The translations under genes and the position numbers were made by a program. From Henricia sp. BOLD:AAB3569 (taxonomy: Eukaryota > Echinodermata > Asteroidea > Spinulosida > Echinasteridae): a DNA stretch of 64,000 bases. The number at the start of each line of letters is the position of its first letter. Within the stretch, counting starts at the first letter, position 1. Location: positions 868,001 to 932,000 of the forward strand of contig JBBELK010000384.1 in the NCBI GenBank assembly GCA_037783545.1. Reading direction: 5' to 3'. The notes under the pieces were generated by a model. The model was not told the origin of the DNA and did not search any database. It was given only the letters and a program-made list of their open reading frames with translations. Shown in pieces: positions 1 through 12,500 of this stretch.

Positions 1-262
1 GACGGGTTGTCGAGGCTGTATACTAGGGACTATGTTGTAGAATGACGGGTTGTCGAGGCTGTATACACGGGACTATGTTGTAGAATGACGGGTTGTCGAG
101 GCTGTATACACGGGACTATGTTGTAGAATGACGGGTTGTCGAGGCTGTATACTAGGGACTATGTTGTATACTAGGGACTATGTTGTAGAATGACGGGTTG
201 TCGAGGCTGTATACTAGGGACTATGTTGTATACTATAGGGACTATGTTGTAGAATGACGGGT
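1..262. repeat. 43-bp minisatellite
   Basis: About six units beginning GACGGGTTGTCGAGGCTGTA; some have an inserted partial unit (repeated TATACTAGGGACTATGTTG). The array runs off the left window edge. Confidence 0.95.
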
Positions 263-731
263 TGTCGAGGCTGTTAAAGTACAGCTTGGTCTGTAATATT
301 ACCCTTAAGCTAGGTTCATACTTCTCCGCCGAACTCACTCGCCGCATTTTCGCCGAGTGTAGTCGCTGCAGAGTTAATACTGACCCCGCACTGTTGAACT
401 TGTTTGACCCTACTCGGCGGACAAAATTTCCGTTCCGCACGTAGGTCGCCGAGCGAGTATGAATTGGGCTTTACTGTCATTTTACAGGAATTATTATTTT
501 TGTTTACAGTGTGGCGTTTGTCCGTTCGTCTGTCCGTCGTCGGATCAACTTTACTCGTCCGCAATACATATGTCAATTTAGAATATAGTCGTTGTGTGAA
601 TCATGTTTGTCACGTTATGCGTCTGCTAAAGACACAAAAGAGAAACGGTCACCATTCCAAAGATGCTAAAGGCTCTGTCACACTCGCCCACGATCAACCG
701 GCGACCGCTTTGCGCTCCCGGGGCGCGTTCA

Positions 732-976
732 ATAGGGACCATTTGAAATGGTACGCGTACGGGAAACGTATGCGGCTGGGAAAAACTGGATGGTTGTATC
801 AACAGTTTGCGCGGTTATTTTGTCTGCACAGCATAGGTAATGTGACTTTTTATATCAATATAACCATGTACACATCCGCACATTTCTTGAACAGCCACGC
901 AAAATTGTGATATAACAACCCAGATTTTGCAAGCCGCACACGTTTCCCGTACGCGTACCATTTCTAATGGTCCCTA
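732..976. mobile_element. Inverted-repeat MITE, about 245 bp
   Basis: Ends carry near-identical inverted repeats of about 45 bp around GGTACGCGTACGGGAAACGT, with outer TAGGGACC and GGTCCCTA. No coding capacity of its own; overlapping ORFs here are chance. Confidence 0.75.
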
Positions 977-1639
977 ATAGCACAATACGTGGTACGCTTT
1001 CCATTCCAAGATGGCGGACGGACAAATTGCGGCTACGACCTCGATGTTTCAAGTTAATATTTTGCTTCAACATTCGGCATGCGGAGCAGAATTTCAAAAT
1101 GTTTATTCTTTGACTGTGGAAGACTACCGCTGGCTGAGTTAGCAGCTTTGATTTGCAATCTTATTGTCAGAATCTTCGCGTTTAGCGTGCAGCCGTAGTG
1201 CTTTGCAAACCCCGTTGTCTACATACAGTGGCCATGTTTGATCGTTCTCAGTGCGTCATCACACCTCTCTCGTCAGAGCGCCACTGCGTCACCAAATCGT
1301 TCTCAGTGACCTTACTGCGCTTTGTCTCACCCTTTCATAGTTTCAGGTCGCAGTGGGAGCGCCAGCGTGATCGCGGGTGAGTGTGGCAGGGATATAAATG
1401 ACGGGTATTATGCATTTCCCCCAAATTCACACATGTGCAAGTTACGTCTTCACGACGCATGATACCTATTTCTTGCAATCGAAAGGAAAAAGGACAAACG
1501 TTCACATTTGGTTGGAAGCATAAGGCACCCCGTAGAGTAGTGCACTTCTTCATGAATGTGCGGATTAGAATGGCAACAAACATGTTTCCACGGTGATTTG
1601 GCTACTGGTTTAAAGATATACAGTCCGTGGTTCTCAGCA

Positions 1640-1905
1640 AATTCTAAACGAATTTTTAAAGCATTTACTTTATTTTAACGAAAAAACATCATACCTTGAA
1701 TTTTAGACGTCGGCAACCCTGTGAAAAATGCCGTTTTGTACGGCCGTGTTTGCGCCTTGTCTATATACTTGCCCAAGTCCGACTTGGTATTTTGGTCTGT
1801 GATCCGTGGCGTGCCATGCGTCATCTGGACTAGTGGCCTGTCAAATCTCTTTTCTTCTGTCTCAGAAGACTTTCTGAGACAGAAGAAACAATATTGGACA
1901 GGCCA
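1640..1905. repeat. Dispersed repeat with hairpin
   Basis: Contains TTTACTTTATTTTAACG and GACGTCGGCAACCC segments shared with 4,195-4,300, and a hairpin at about 1,831-1,902 with arms GGCCTGTC and GACAGGCC around TTCTGTCTCAGAA. Confidence 0.6.
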
Positions 1906-2170
1906 CCAGTACACGGAGGATAGAACGTGCTGCAGACCAAATACAGGACAGACTTGGGCAAGTCTATGCCTTGAATTATTTTGGACTGAAATTATTCGAA
2001 ATATTGACAGTAATTGTTCGATAACTAAAATTTGGTAGATTTTTTTCGTTGATGTCTCATTTTAAAGTGAATAACTTTTATGTTTCCAGAAAAATATCAA
2101 TTCAAAAAAACTTTTTATTTTTAGAGGTGCCACACCCAAAATGCGCGGACTGTATATCTTTAAGACATTT

Positions 2171-2226
2171 GTGCCACGAATTGCGCAGCTCCATGCCTTT
2201 GCTATGGAGCTGCGTATTTCGTGGCA
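2171..2226. repeat. 24-bp stem hairpin
   Basis: Arms GTGCCACGAATTGCGCAGCT(CCAT) and the inverse with two mismatches flank a nine-base loop. Likely the core of a short foldback repeat. Confidence 0.7.
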
Positions 2227-2565
2227 CGAATTTGGCGCGCGCATTGCTGTGCCTTTAACCTTTAATCGTAAAGCGTGGCGTACCTTGGGCACTGAAATTG
2301 AGAAAAGGTTAGGCTTATTCGAATGTCAGGAAGGAAAGCATGGTCGGGAAAGCATGGTCGGGAAAACATGGCCGGGGAACCTCCTGTATGCTTTCTTTGA
2401 CGTTCTACGTATGGGCAATGTTGTGTAATCGAGTGTAAGGTTTCTGTCGTTTTGAGCGGAGTGCTGTAATCGTGAGGGAAGAAGTTATAAAAACAAAGAC
2501 GTTCACAACCCGTTTTGTACAATATTTACTTGGTATTTGTTGATATATGTATATCCTTACATACC

Positions 2566-2681
2566 TAGTGGCGGATCCAACCTCATTAGAATACAGGAAT
2601 ACAATGGATTTCATGGGGCTATATAGCCCCTGCTTTTCCTTTGTATTCCTATATTTGAATGAGGCTATAGATCCGGCACTG
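2566..2681. mobile_element. Palindromic MITE, CAGTGGCGGATCC type, copy 1
   Basis: Ends TAGTGGCGGATCC and GGATC(C)GGCACTGA in inverted orientation, inner arms GAATACAGGAATACAA and TTTGTATTCCTATATT. Related to 13,848-13,958. Target duplication is not resolved. Confidence 0.65.
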
Positions 2682-3181
2682 ATACTAACAAAATAAGCTG
2701 AAACTGAGATAATTACATGATGAGTTTGGTTGTAAAGTCACTTGTCGGTACCATATTGCAGTTTTGCATAATACACCATTTGCAATTGACAACGGCCGCC
2801 CTCAGTCCTTGGATCAGAAAGCTGAGCTCTCCGCTCGCACTCCCAGTCCTTTCAGCGGGATATGGGTCAGTAAATTCCTCGCAAATATGTGACCGTAATC
2901 GTCTTTCCCCACATTGCCACTCCGGGTACCGGTGTGATCCTTGTGCTTCCGCAACAGGAAGGAATTGAGGAGATGGGCTGACCAGCAAGGTCCCCCTATA
3001 CCTGTACCACATCACTCACCAAAAGTAAGTTCCCGCGTCTGATACTTTCTGATACTTTGTGATGAGTGCACGTGCAGAGATGTCTTACACAATGAGTGAT
3101 TACGGTTGGCCTGTTGACAGCGCTTTCACTTTGAAATCATGCGTTTTATGAAATTGTATACACAGAGACAAAAATCAGTAT

Positions 3182-3431
3182 CTGGAAGACAACGGGATTG
3201 AGCGCACGGAATGGCCGGGAAGATCTCCTGACTGACCTCTGGTATGATATCTAGCGGACAGCCAACAAGAAAGTAATATGACAACACCATTTTGCAAGAT
3301 TAGCAATGGGCGTGGATGTACAGTGGGCGTGGGTCAACGTAGATCCGCAGCGCATTCGAAATTTGATACAGTATATGCGCAAAAGGTGTCTTGACGTAAT
3401 TGCACAAGACGATGGACCCACTCATATTGAC
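3182..3431 (+). pseudogene. Tc1-family transposase, C-terminal fragment
   Basis: Frames with stops read LEDNGIERTEWPGRSPD (family: FLE..GI....WP.RSPDLNPIE) and then VDPQRIRNLIQYMRKRC with DVIAQDDGPTH, the typical C-terminal end of Tc1/mariner transposases. Stops and a frame change show it is dead. The N-terminal part was not found upstream. Confidence 0.75.
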
Positions 3432-4194
3432 AAGTTCTTTCACAGACAAGCACAAATGTCGGTTATTCTTTTCACTGGGCTATACTTAACTGAGGTGAAG
3501 ACAAGTAGTAATAATGACCACAAAACATCGTATGTTTTGTTTTCCTGTGTAAAAGTAAACGTGCTGGCAAAAGTGATTTTTTTTCTTATTGCGCACAATT
3601 TCACAAAGTGCATGATTATCGTAGTGAAAACATCGTCTACTGGCCAACAGTATATAACATCTTTTAGTGAGTATGACATCTGTGCTGTGCACACATCACC
3701 TTTTATATGACAAAAATAACATTTGTTGAGTGATATAACAAAAGAAAAACAAAATTGGCGGGAACTTAGTTTTTTTTAGTTAAGTGTATCTCAGCTCGTG
3801 CGTCACAAATCTGTTCAACCGAAATTTAGACGTCACCAACATCCCGAGTGTGGGCGCGCCTTCAAGGTCAAGGAAAGCTTGCGACCGGTGACATGTGCGG
3901 AGACGAAGGCCTTGGAGAAGGGGCATGGCACGTAGCAGACATCGGAGGGGAGGTCCAGGATTCCCCCGGTCATCATACTTGGCTCTCGTTGATCAGGCAA
4001 GATTTCTCCGTGACTTCTCGATCATCTATGGATCCTGGATGGGAAATTTAGTTGGGAAAAGAATTAGCATAAAACTAAATGAAACTATCTAGGCGGATGT
4101 ACATGCGTTTGTCACGTGGACAGTTTCGGCAAGTTTTATAGACCCAATCGCGGCTTAACGTTGCATTATCCGCGGCTCTTAACAAATTTTTTTC

Positions 4195-4300
4195 TTCAAA
4201 GAAATTTTGAAAGCATTCACTTTATTTTAACACCAAAAAAAACCATCATATTTTGTATTTCGGACGTCGGCAACCCAAAATGCCGTTTTTATCAGGCTGG
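4195..4300. repeat. Dispersed repeat copy shared with 1.64 kb
   Basis: Shares AGCATTCACTTTATTTTAAC and GACGTCGGCAACCC with the copy at 1,640. Rest of 3,432-6,007 shows only AT-rich sequence and no supportable gene. Confidence 0.5.
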
Positions 4301-5191
4301 TTTTGTGCTGAAAAGACGCTGCCACAACATAATACTATTTGATCGACTGCCGACGCGCAAACGTATTGGATATACATGTGTATACGTATACGCCATGCAG
4401 CTGCGGCTTAGAGCCAGGCTATATACATCAAGTACATGTGTGCGATTACCGAAGGCGCGTTAACATAATTATGATCAAAATTCCTTTGGTATTGAATGGA
4501 GATTGCGGGAAAGTTAATTGCTGAAGCCGGGGAGGGGGCGAGACAAAGATGAAGAATTATTCCGACCGAAAGTCGAAACAGCTAATAAATACAGCAAAGC
4601 ACAGAGGAAGAACTTGGTAAATGTTGGTGTGTAAAAACCTAACAGGGTGATTTCACAGCAATTGTATGTGCACATGCCCGTCTCTACTATGTAGGCGAAG
4701 ATCTGGCTTCCAACCGAACACGTCATGGCGCACACAGCACTTTGCCCATAAACACAAGCGATAACCCACGATCAGTATAGTATTTTTTTTGGGTTTTATT
4801 CATTTACCAAATAAACAGAACCCCGATGTCAAATGTAAATTATATAATGCAAAATGTAAATTTTGTAACAATGTTATTCCCGGTCTCTCCTATAAACCTT
4901 AAAGCAAGTTGCAGGTAATTTCAACAAATCTTACTTTCTGTGATTCTACAGTTTTGCATTTTTACAGTGTACTAAATCGTGGGAAATTCGTTGCAAAAAT
5001 CGCACATAGGAGGCCGGCTTTATGCATTTGCGCTAAGGTGATAAGCTATGAATGATTGTTTTTAATGAAGCTTCACTCCAGCAGCAAGCACTAAATTACA
5101 CTGTACGTACCGACACCGGGTTACTCAATATCAGAAGATTGTTTCTTCGGGGGCTGAGAAGATTAAATAAATCGCAAACGTGTCCAGACAC

Positions 5192-5265
5192 TGTCACACA
5201 TTGAATAGTGAAACAATGTCACACATTGAATAGTGAAACAATGTCACACATTGAATAGTGAAACA
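5192..5265. repeat. 25-bp tandem repeat, three copies
   Basis: Unit TGTCACACATTGAATAGTGA(AACAA) in exact tandem. Confidence 0.95.
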
Positions 5266-6007
5266 AATACAAGGTGCCCAAAGATGTCTAATTCGATTTT
5301 GTTGTGCGATGAATTTATTTTCCAACGTCATATAAAGCCGGATTGTACGTGTATAGTAACGTGATTTGTCTGATGAAGTTGGGAATTCGGAAAATAGAAG
5401 TAAGTTGTGTCGTCAGAAAGAATTTGCGCACAAGCTTCATGTAATGTAACTGCGCATGCACAGTAGCATCCCTGCTATTGTTGAGGTGACCAATTAACGC
5501 TCAGCATTCTAAACACGTCATTCTCGCCTTTAACGTTATACCATTGTCGATAGCGCCACCACGCTATTCTTGCGTTTTGCTCTGATGAGTGCAAGTCGAA
5601 AAGTGCTTTAGCATGTCTGTCGTTACTTAATTATATTTTCCGATTTTGCAGTACCAAACACTTATTCAAGTTGGGGATTATTGCGAGTGTCGAAAATGCA
5701 AACAACAATTATAGTCATTTAAATCATCGCAAGTTAGGTTGGACTTTCACTCTGCGATTTTTGCTACGACAGTCTCAGATAATCTCAAGAAATCTTACAG
5801 AATGAATAGTGCAAGGAATTTCGTAGCAAAAATAGCACATAGTGCACAGGCTGGCTTTATAGATAGTATTTATGCGGAACCAAATTTAAACAGTGTCCCC
5901 TCAATCAATGTGTAAAATGTAACCTGATTGGGAAAGTGCATTCCTAGCTCTTTGCTACGACGCACGTAAATTTGCAACTTCGCAAGTCAACGTCCCTGGG
6001 ACGGTAA

Positions 6008-6188
6008 AGCCCGCCGCACACCTTTGCGATTTACCGGATAATCGGACCACATACCGGAATGGTGTGCGCTGAAACAATTCGTTCTGACCGTACACCATAG
6101 ACCGGAGCAATCAAACTTGTTTGATTTTTCCGGATCCGATAGTCCGGTGTCCGATTATCCGATCAATCGCAAAGGTGTGCGGCGGGCT
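6008..6188. mobile_element. PIF/Harbinger-type MITE, family B copy 1 (181 bp)
   Basis: Inverted ends AGCCCGCCGCACACCTTTGC with flanking TAA duplications (6,005-6,007 and 6,189-6,191). The three-base TWA target duplication is the PIF/Harbinger signature. Near-identical to 8,084-8,270 in the opposite orientation. Confidence 0.85.
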
Positions 6189-6283
6189 TAAGAAAACAGC
6201 ACACTTTGCCGTTGCTGCGACGTTGCAGAGAACCGTAATGAAAACGTATAACGTTACCACAACGTCACGCTGGCGTTATTTTG

Positions 6284-6517
6284 TTACCTGGGGACACTGC
6301 TGTATTCCAATCTTAAAGTAACTACATACCCACCTGGTAACGATATTTTGCGATTGCTGGCGTTTTCGCTCAAGTCACTGACCGAGAGCTGATCCCTGGG
6401 TTTGTCCGGGTCGCCGTTAAGTACAACCCCGGTAGCCGTCAGTAAGGTTTGTGTCGAATCTGTAGTCGGTTGGTCGTGTTTGCCTTCTATCCAGTAGGTT
6501 ATCATGATTCCCTTGCC
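6284..6517 (-). CDS. Cyclase exon 15: TYW end and C-terminal tail, probably terminal
   Basis: Begins [18 protein letters not shown], then a Ser/Thr/Asp-rich tail ([18 protein letters not shown]) and stops at TAA after VPR. A GTGGGT donor-like site after position 6334 (SLP|G) would allow a further 3' exon. I cannot decide between the read-through stop and splicing. A 181-bp MITE begins about 95 bp downstream of the stop, which leaves little room for a 3' UTR free of repeats. Confidence 0.85.
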   Translation of the reverse strand, partial: GKGIMITYWIEGKHDQPTTDSTQTLLTATGVVLNGDPDKPRDQLSVSDLSENASNRKISLPGGYVVTLRLEYSSVPR

Positions 6518-9500
6518 CTGAAACAGTACGACATCGCAAAGGAATTTATTGTTTGTCTAAATGTTTGTCTTTCTGTTAGAGTCAAGGGACCGCAAGTAAT
6601 TTATTGAGCTAACCTAAACGTAAACAAACTGCATCTTCTTAGGTCTTTTGTTTGCCCTGTCCATCAAGCATTCAATACGATCTATAGAGCGGTTTCACAG
6701 CTGTCAAGGGTTACTAAACATCTCTTGGTTTGTCTTCCAGAAGTGAAGAGAACATTAAAGCCTCGTGCTTTTCTGCTGGAAGCCACGTGCGTTTCCCCGT
6801 GGCTCTATTGTTCTCTTCTATATCTGAAAGACCAACAACACGGGAGGGTTTTATAGTGACCCTTCACAGCTGTGTACTACTAAATGGTCATCGCAACTTT
6901 GCGAAGGGTTCTGCCCAAAGATTGTATAGCGCCGCAGCCCGCATAGCGGTTCTGCGGACAGATTGCGACATGTAGGCCCTACCCGTGGCAAGTTTTGTGT
7001 AACGCAACTATCAAACCCATATGTTCGGCGAGTTGCGATGGATTTTGAGCACTTACGACGCGTCCTATTTGTTTTGAGTAGTGTATACATATCGGCAACT
7101 TTGCGTACATGGGGATGAAGAGGTCGCATAGGTCAAAACAGAGAAATGCTTTCGCACGCAGTTATGTGAACGGCCATTTGGACGGAGTATCTGCCCAGTA
7201 TGGCAGATCGGGTGCAAACCTCGATAAGGATCATGACGATTCCTCCAACATGTTTCTGCTTATACCTTGACAGGCATTTCCCCTCGTATAACCGTGTCGT
7301 ATCCCCCTAGGACGTTAAGGATCTTCACGCAAGCTTCGCTCGCCTGGATCTTCAAAGCTGTCGAAATAAAACAAGTCGACAATAGTTATTTCAGATTATG
7401 GGTAAAATGAAGCAAGTTTTTGGCGAGCAATATGAGACAAGAGACATGGTTGTAATAACGCTATACCATGTATCTGTATTTATCAAATAGTTTTAAAGTG
7501 ACACATGAAACAAATATGTCTGTTGATCAGTGTGTTGATAACAGATTATTGTTTTGTATGTGTTATTGGTTAAGATATACGGTTATGTTATACATGTGTA
7601 GAATGGACAATGAGGATTGACTATCTTGTAAATGATGACTCATCCTATTTTAAAATAAGGTTAACATCCCCGTTGCTAACTAGTTCGAACCGGCCAATCA
7701 ACACACTAGCTCGGTGGTCGAGTGGTTAAGACGTCTGCCTTGTTTGCAGGAGGTTCGAATCCCGCCCGAGCACGCTATGAAGTTTGCGCCCTCTCCTTTT
7801 GTTCCGCCATACTTCTAAAAGGCTAATTGGTATGGCGTTACAGTTTTTATACCTTCTCCCGTCGATTCCATTCTCGAAGCAGTGTTGACTGTATCTCCAA
7901 AAAGACAGTATCTTGGCATTTTCAGACCGACAACTCCTGCAACAACAGGACCTGCAGTGATTCGTTAAAAACACATCAGTGACAATTTTACATCAGACAA
8001 ATTTATTGAAAATAGTTTTAGTTTAATTTTGAGGTGTATACAATGAACTCTCCGCAAGGTAACTGACTCAAATTGTTGAGTTAAGCCCGCCGCACACCTT
8101 TGCGATTTACCGGCCCATCGGACACCGGACCATCGGATCCGGAAAAATCAAACAAGTTTGATTTGCTCCGGTCTATAGCGTACGGTCAGACCGGCCCGAA
8201 TTGTTTCAGCGCACACCTTTCTGGTATGTGGTCCGATGATCCGATAAATCGCAAAGGTGTGCGGCGGGCTTTAAACAGGGCTGCGACGGATGCGTTCCAC
8301 TTGCGCGAACGCTGTCAGCGTTCGCCACTGATTACTGATTACTGTGCTGACGTACACTTTTCCGTTGGGAGGCATCTCTAGTTTCCGAGATAAGTATGGT
8401 TTGCCTTACATGGTTTTGAAGTGGCCAGATTTCACCCTAGTTAAGTTATGCTACGTTTACACCATGTCCCCGGCAGTCCCGGCGCCCCGGTTTGGCCAAA
8501 ACGTAGCGTGCCGTGGAACTTTTTATTACTTTGGCTCGACTCGGCCCTAGTTGGGCCGGTGTGTTGCGTTCTACCACGGTGCGTTACGTCCCGGTACGTA
8601 AAGCGTGGCGCGCCGTGCCGGTTCCGGGCCGCGAGGCGGACGGCGCGCTACGTTTTAAGCGCCGTTCCACTACGGATGGGTCCACCTCCCAGGCCGGCCT
8701 GCTAAGTTCTAATGCGGTGCCTCACGTCCGTCCCGTTCGTGTCACGTTTGTTGTCCCGGCCCAATACGTTCCTGACGGTCTGCGAGGGTCTGCTGCGGCG
8801 CCCTGCGACTGAACGTGGCAGCTGTCACGTTTCACGCCCCGGTGGTCACCCGGTGGTCTCCCGGTGAGCCCCGGTTGGTATAAATAGTGCGCTCCACACC
8901 TTCATTTTCACTTCGTCCTGGAGCGCGACGCAGTGAGGCGTAACTGGCCGTGAGCAACAACCGTCACACACCTTGGCGCACCGCAGTTTACCAGGCCGCA
9001 TTCACACCATGCTGTGGCCGCTACCGTGTCGGGCCCTGGCAGACCGTGGGGTTCCAAACGTGGCGGAGCGCGAGGCACCGGCCGCGATCAGAGTTCCCCG
9101 GCACCCCAAGGTGCCACACCCCGGTGAGTCAAGGCACACTGCGGTCCGTCACGCCCTGTGACGGAAGCCCCGTCCCACTGCGGCCCAGGACGATTCTCAT
9201 TAGTGCCGGGACTGCCGGGGCAAATTTTTTGACAGAGCTGCTCACCGGCCGGTAGCAAGGGTGAGCTACGGTCATTCACGTTTCGCCACCCCGGTCCCCT
9301 ACGCTCCCCGACGTCCATCCCGGTGCCTCCCCGGTGCTTCTCTACCGGGGCGCCGGGACTGCCGGGGACATGGTGTAAACGTAGCATTAAGGTACGATGT
9401 GCCGGATTTTCCATGGGCATATAACACCAATTCACTTCTGATATTCTCTAGTCTGCTCACCCGAATGGATACCGGCTCGAATCCTCAGCTTGTGGTTCTG

Positions 9501-12500
9501 CCGATGTGGGATGACAAATGTTTCGCAGACTTCTACCAGATCAAGTGCCATGCTGGCGATCTCCCCCGCGTGTACTAGACCGTTTCGCTTTGGGATACCA
9601 GATACAACCATATCTGACGGAAATAGAGAATGTACATGTAAGTGGGAAAATCTAGGTGTTATAGACTTAACCTAAGTGCTCACAAAATGGGAAATGTGAT
9701 ATCTGACAAAATTCTTTGGGGGGAGGGGGAGGGGGTAGTAGTAGCAATACAAGTGCAAAATACATGTCTTGATTGTTACTCGCACTAGTGCTGGATTTTT
9801 ATTAGAGATTCGTGAGCAGCCTGTGCGATACAGTTTCTTGAGGACTTTATTGAACTGCGATTTAGCGTGGGTATTCACGTGTACTACACAAAAAGTCACT
9901 CTTTTGCATAGGGGTTTAGCAAAATATGCCAATACAAATGCATATGCACGTTTGGAATGTTCTACTGATCAAGGTGATTAAATCGATTTAGCTAATCCCC
10001 TCCACGTACGAGCTAATCCCCTCCATGTACGAGCTGATCCCCTCCATGTACGAGCTAATCCCCTCCATGTACGAGCTTATTCCCTCCATGTACGAGCTTA
10101 TTCCCTCCATGTACGAGCTTATTCCCTCCATGTACGAGCTAATCCCCTCCATGTACGAGCTAATCCCCTCCATGTACGAGCTAATCCCCTCCATACGAGC
10201 TAATCCCCTCCATGTACGAGCTTATTCCCTCCATGTACAGTGGCTATGGCAAGTGAAAACCCTCAAACAATGGTTTCACTTACACGCATCCCCGATGGTT
10301 TCCACTTTGTAAACGTCATATGCGTCGATTATGGAGTCAAAGGTCACATACAGCTTGTTTAAAAGGGCTACAACCTCGTACGGAGAACTCCCGCTTGATA
10401 AACTCGTAAAGCCGACGATGTCACTGTAGAAGACATAAAAAGCAAATTGATATGTATGGCAGATGACATCAGGCTTGCTAGGCTCATGGGACACAGAAGT
10501 TTTCTAACTTCCTAGATTAATGGAGTGGGTATATCAAATTTTACAAAGGAAACAGTTTGCTGGCTGTGTTTCGATCCACCGAGCGGCAACCAACCTCGGC
10601 TACCAACTTGGCTACCAACCTCGTTCCCATGGTCTACTGCGTATACCAACCTCGTTCCCATGGTCTACTGCGTATAGCCCCTGGCAGGGAGGCTGGTTCA
10701 TTGTGACCGCATTGGGCGACGCATTGGGCGACAATGCAGTTCGTGATATAACCGTGCCTGTACAAAATTGCCGTTGGCCCTGGTGCATACTGGAAGAAAC
10801 ATTAACGAATCATATTGCAGTTTCCCATCACGATTATGCAAATGTCATAAATACTTATATTTTCGATATAGCGCCCTCATGGAGTTGTTAAATTAGAAGA
10901 TAAAAGTAAGAAAATTGATTGAGTTGTCGAGTTGCTAGGTAGTCTAGTGGTGAAGACGTAGGAATATCAAGCAAGACTTGCGAGTTCGATTCTGCTTTAA
11001 GTCATTTTTTTCATTAATTGAGGGAAGAGTGTAAAGTTAAGTTAAAGTTATCGACAAAATGTATAAGTATGCAAAAAAATGATGCAGTTATACCAATCGG
11101 ACGCAATGTCCCCTCTGCCATTTACGATGTGTAGGCCTACTGCAGAAAAGAAAAATCGCGTCCAGTCTCCGTATTGCTAAACTAGACGCTGATCTAATTT
11201 ACATGTGCATATTTTTAAGATGCATGTATTTTTGTATTTTTAAAATGTTGCTTCCTTACGTCTGGAAATTACACAGAGAGAAAGAACACCTCTGCTGCTG
11301 CCACCAAGAGGGGATACAAGGATATGTCATTCATATTGATTCATTTCTCTTTCTACTGAAAATTATTTACGGGTAATTCCCAAAATTAGGGGGCCAAAAC
11401 GTTTGGTGTACCAGTTATGTACGGCACCCTGTGCATCTCAGTAATAGACTGTGGTCTGTGATTAAAGGGGACGGGACCAATTTCTTGAATATTTTGTTCT
11501 GTGATTACTGACAAATATTTAAAACAAAAGACCACAAAGGCTCATAATTTGTTCCATTATGTTAAATAAGAGTTTGGTGTCCCGGGTTACCTACGCCAAT
11601 GAAAATTAGCTGTAGAATGAGTTTGCATTAACCTTGGTGTCTTATCCACACATAGATGTTAAATTTAAGTGGCATTTATGGAAATAAAAATAAATATTTT
11701 CTATTGGAAAACCACTTTCAATCACTAAACACGCTTGAAAATCTTTAAAAGCATGTCATACTTTAACGTTATCTGACTGAAACTATGGATAACTATTCTT
11801 TGTATCCATGCACTTTACATTTTACTTATCTACACTCTACTCGGTCTACTGTGCATTAAATCAAGCCTTAACAGTGTTTCCCCCTCGAAATGGTTTGTCT
11901 CCGCTAGGTTTTACACCGTGTTCTTTAAATGCATTAAGTCGCACTGGTTATTTGTCACTGTCAATTCCCTAATGTGTTTCAACACTCCCAACGGAAATGG
12001 CGGATATATCATGTCCGCGTGTAATGGAACGAGATTCAGGGAAATTGTACTCGGCGGGGTCGTGGCTTGGCATGGCGCAGGTTTCGTCCTGACATAGTAA
12101 TCGTGGCTTTGTACGGCAGTGATGGTCCATAAAAGCCATTTAATTTGACACTCTTGGTAATGGTTTCGGAGAGAACGCTAAAAATATCCCATCCCTGTAG
12201 CATTCGTGGAGATTCCATGCAGGGTCCGATATCCTGGTTAAGCTTGGTGGTTACTCTCTGAGGATAAAAACGAATGAGATACAGGTGGGCAACCTTTCCT
12301 GGGGTCATGACTGATTCGCGTTTGGAGTCATGACTAAGCGGCGATAAGGACGCCATCATCCCAAATACAATTTCCTCGATCGTGGGAAAATGGGTCGTCT
12401 TGTCGCACGTACAAATATAATTAAGGAACTTGTGGAAAAAGCTCTAGGGACATCCGTTTCATACTAACGTGCCAGAGTCTCGCCGAACCAAACTATTCCA

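Noticed and set aside
404-910. 168-codon plus ORF
   Set aside because: Overlaps a MITE arm and has no domain-like pattern or consistent codon use.
7709-7772. Functional tRNA gene
   Set aside because: No variable loop and a mispaired T stem; better explained as SINE-derived.
8448-9435. Several GC-rich ORFs of 60-115 codons
   Set aside because: All fall within the 938-bp TIR element and reflect GC-rich composition with few stops.
9988-10312. Heptapeptide-repeat ORFs on both strands
   Set aside because: Artefact of a 21-bp satellite, a multiple of three.
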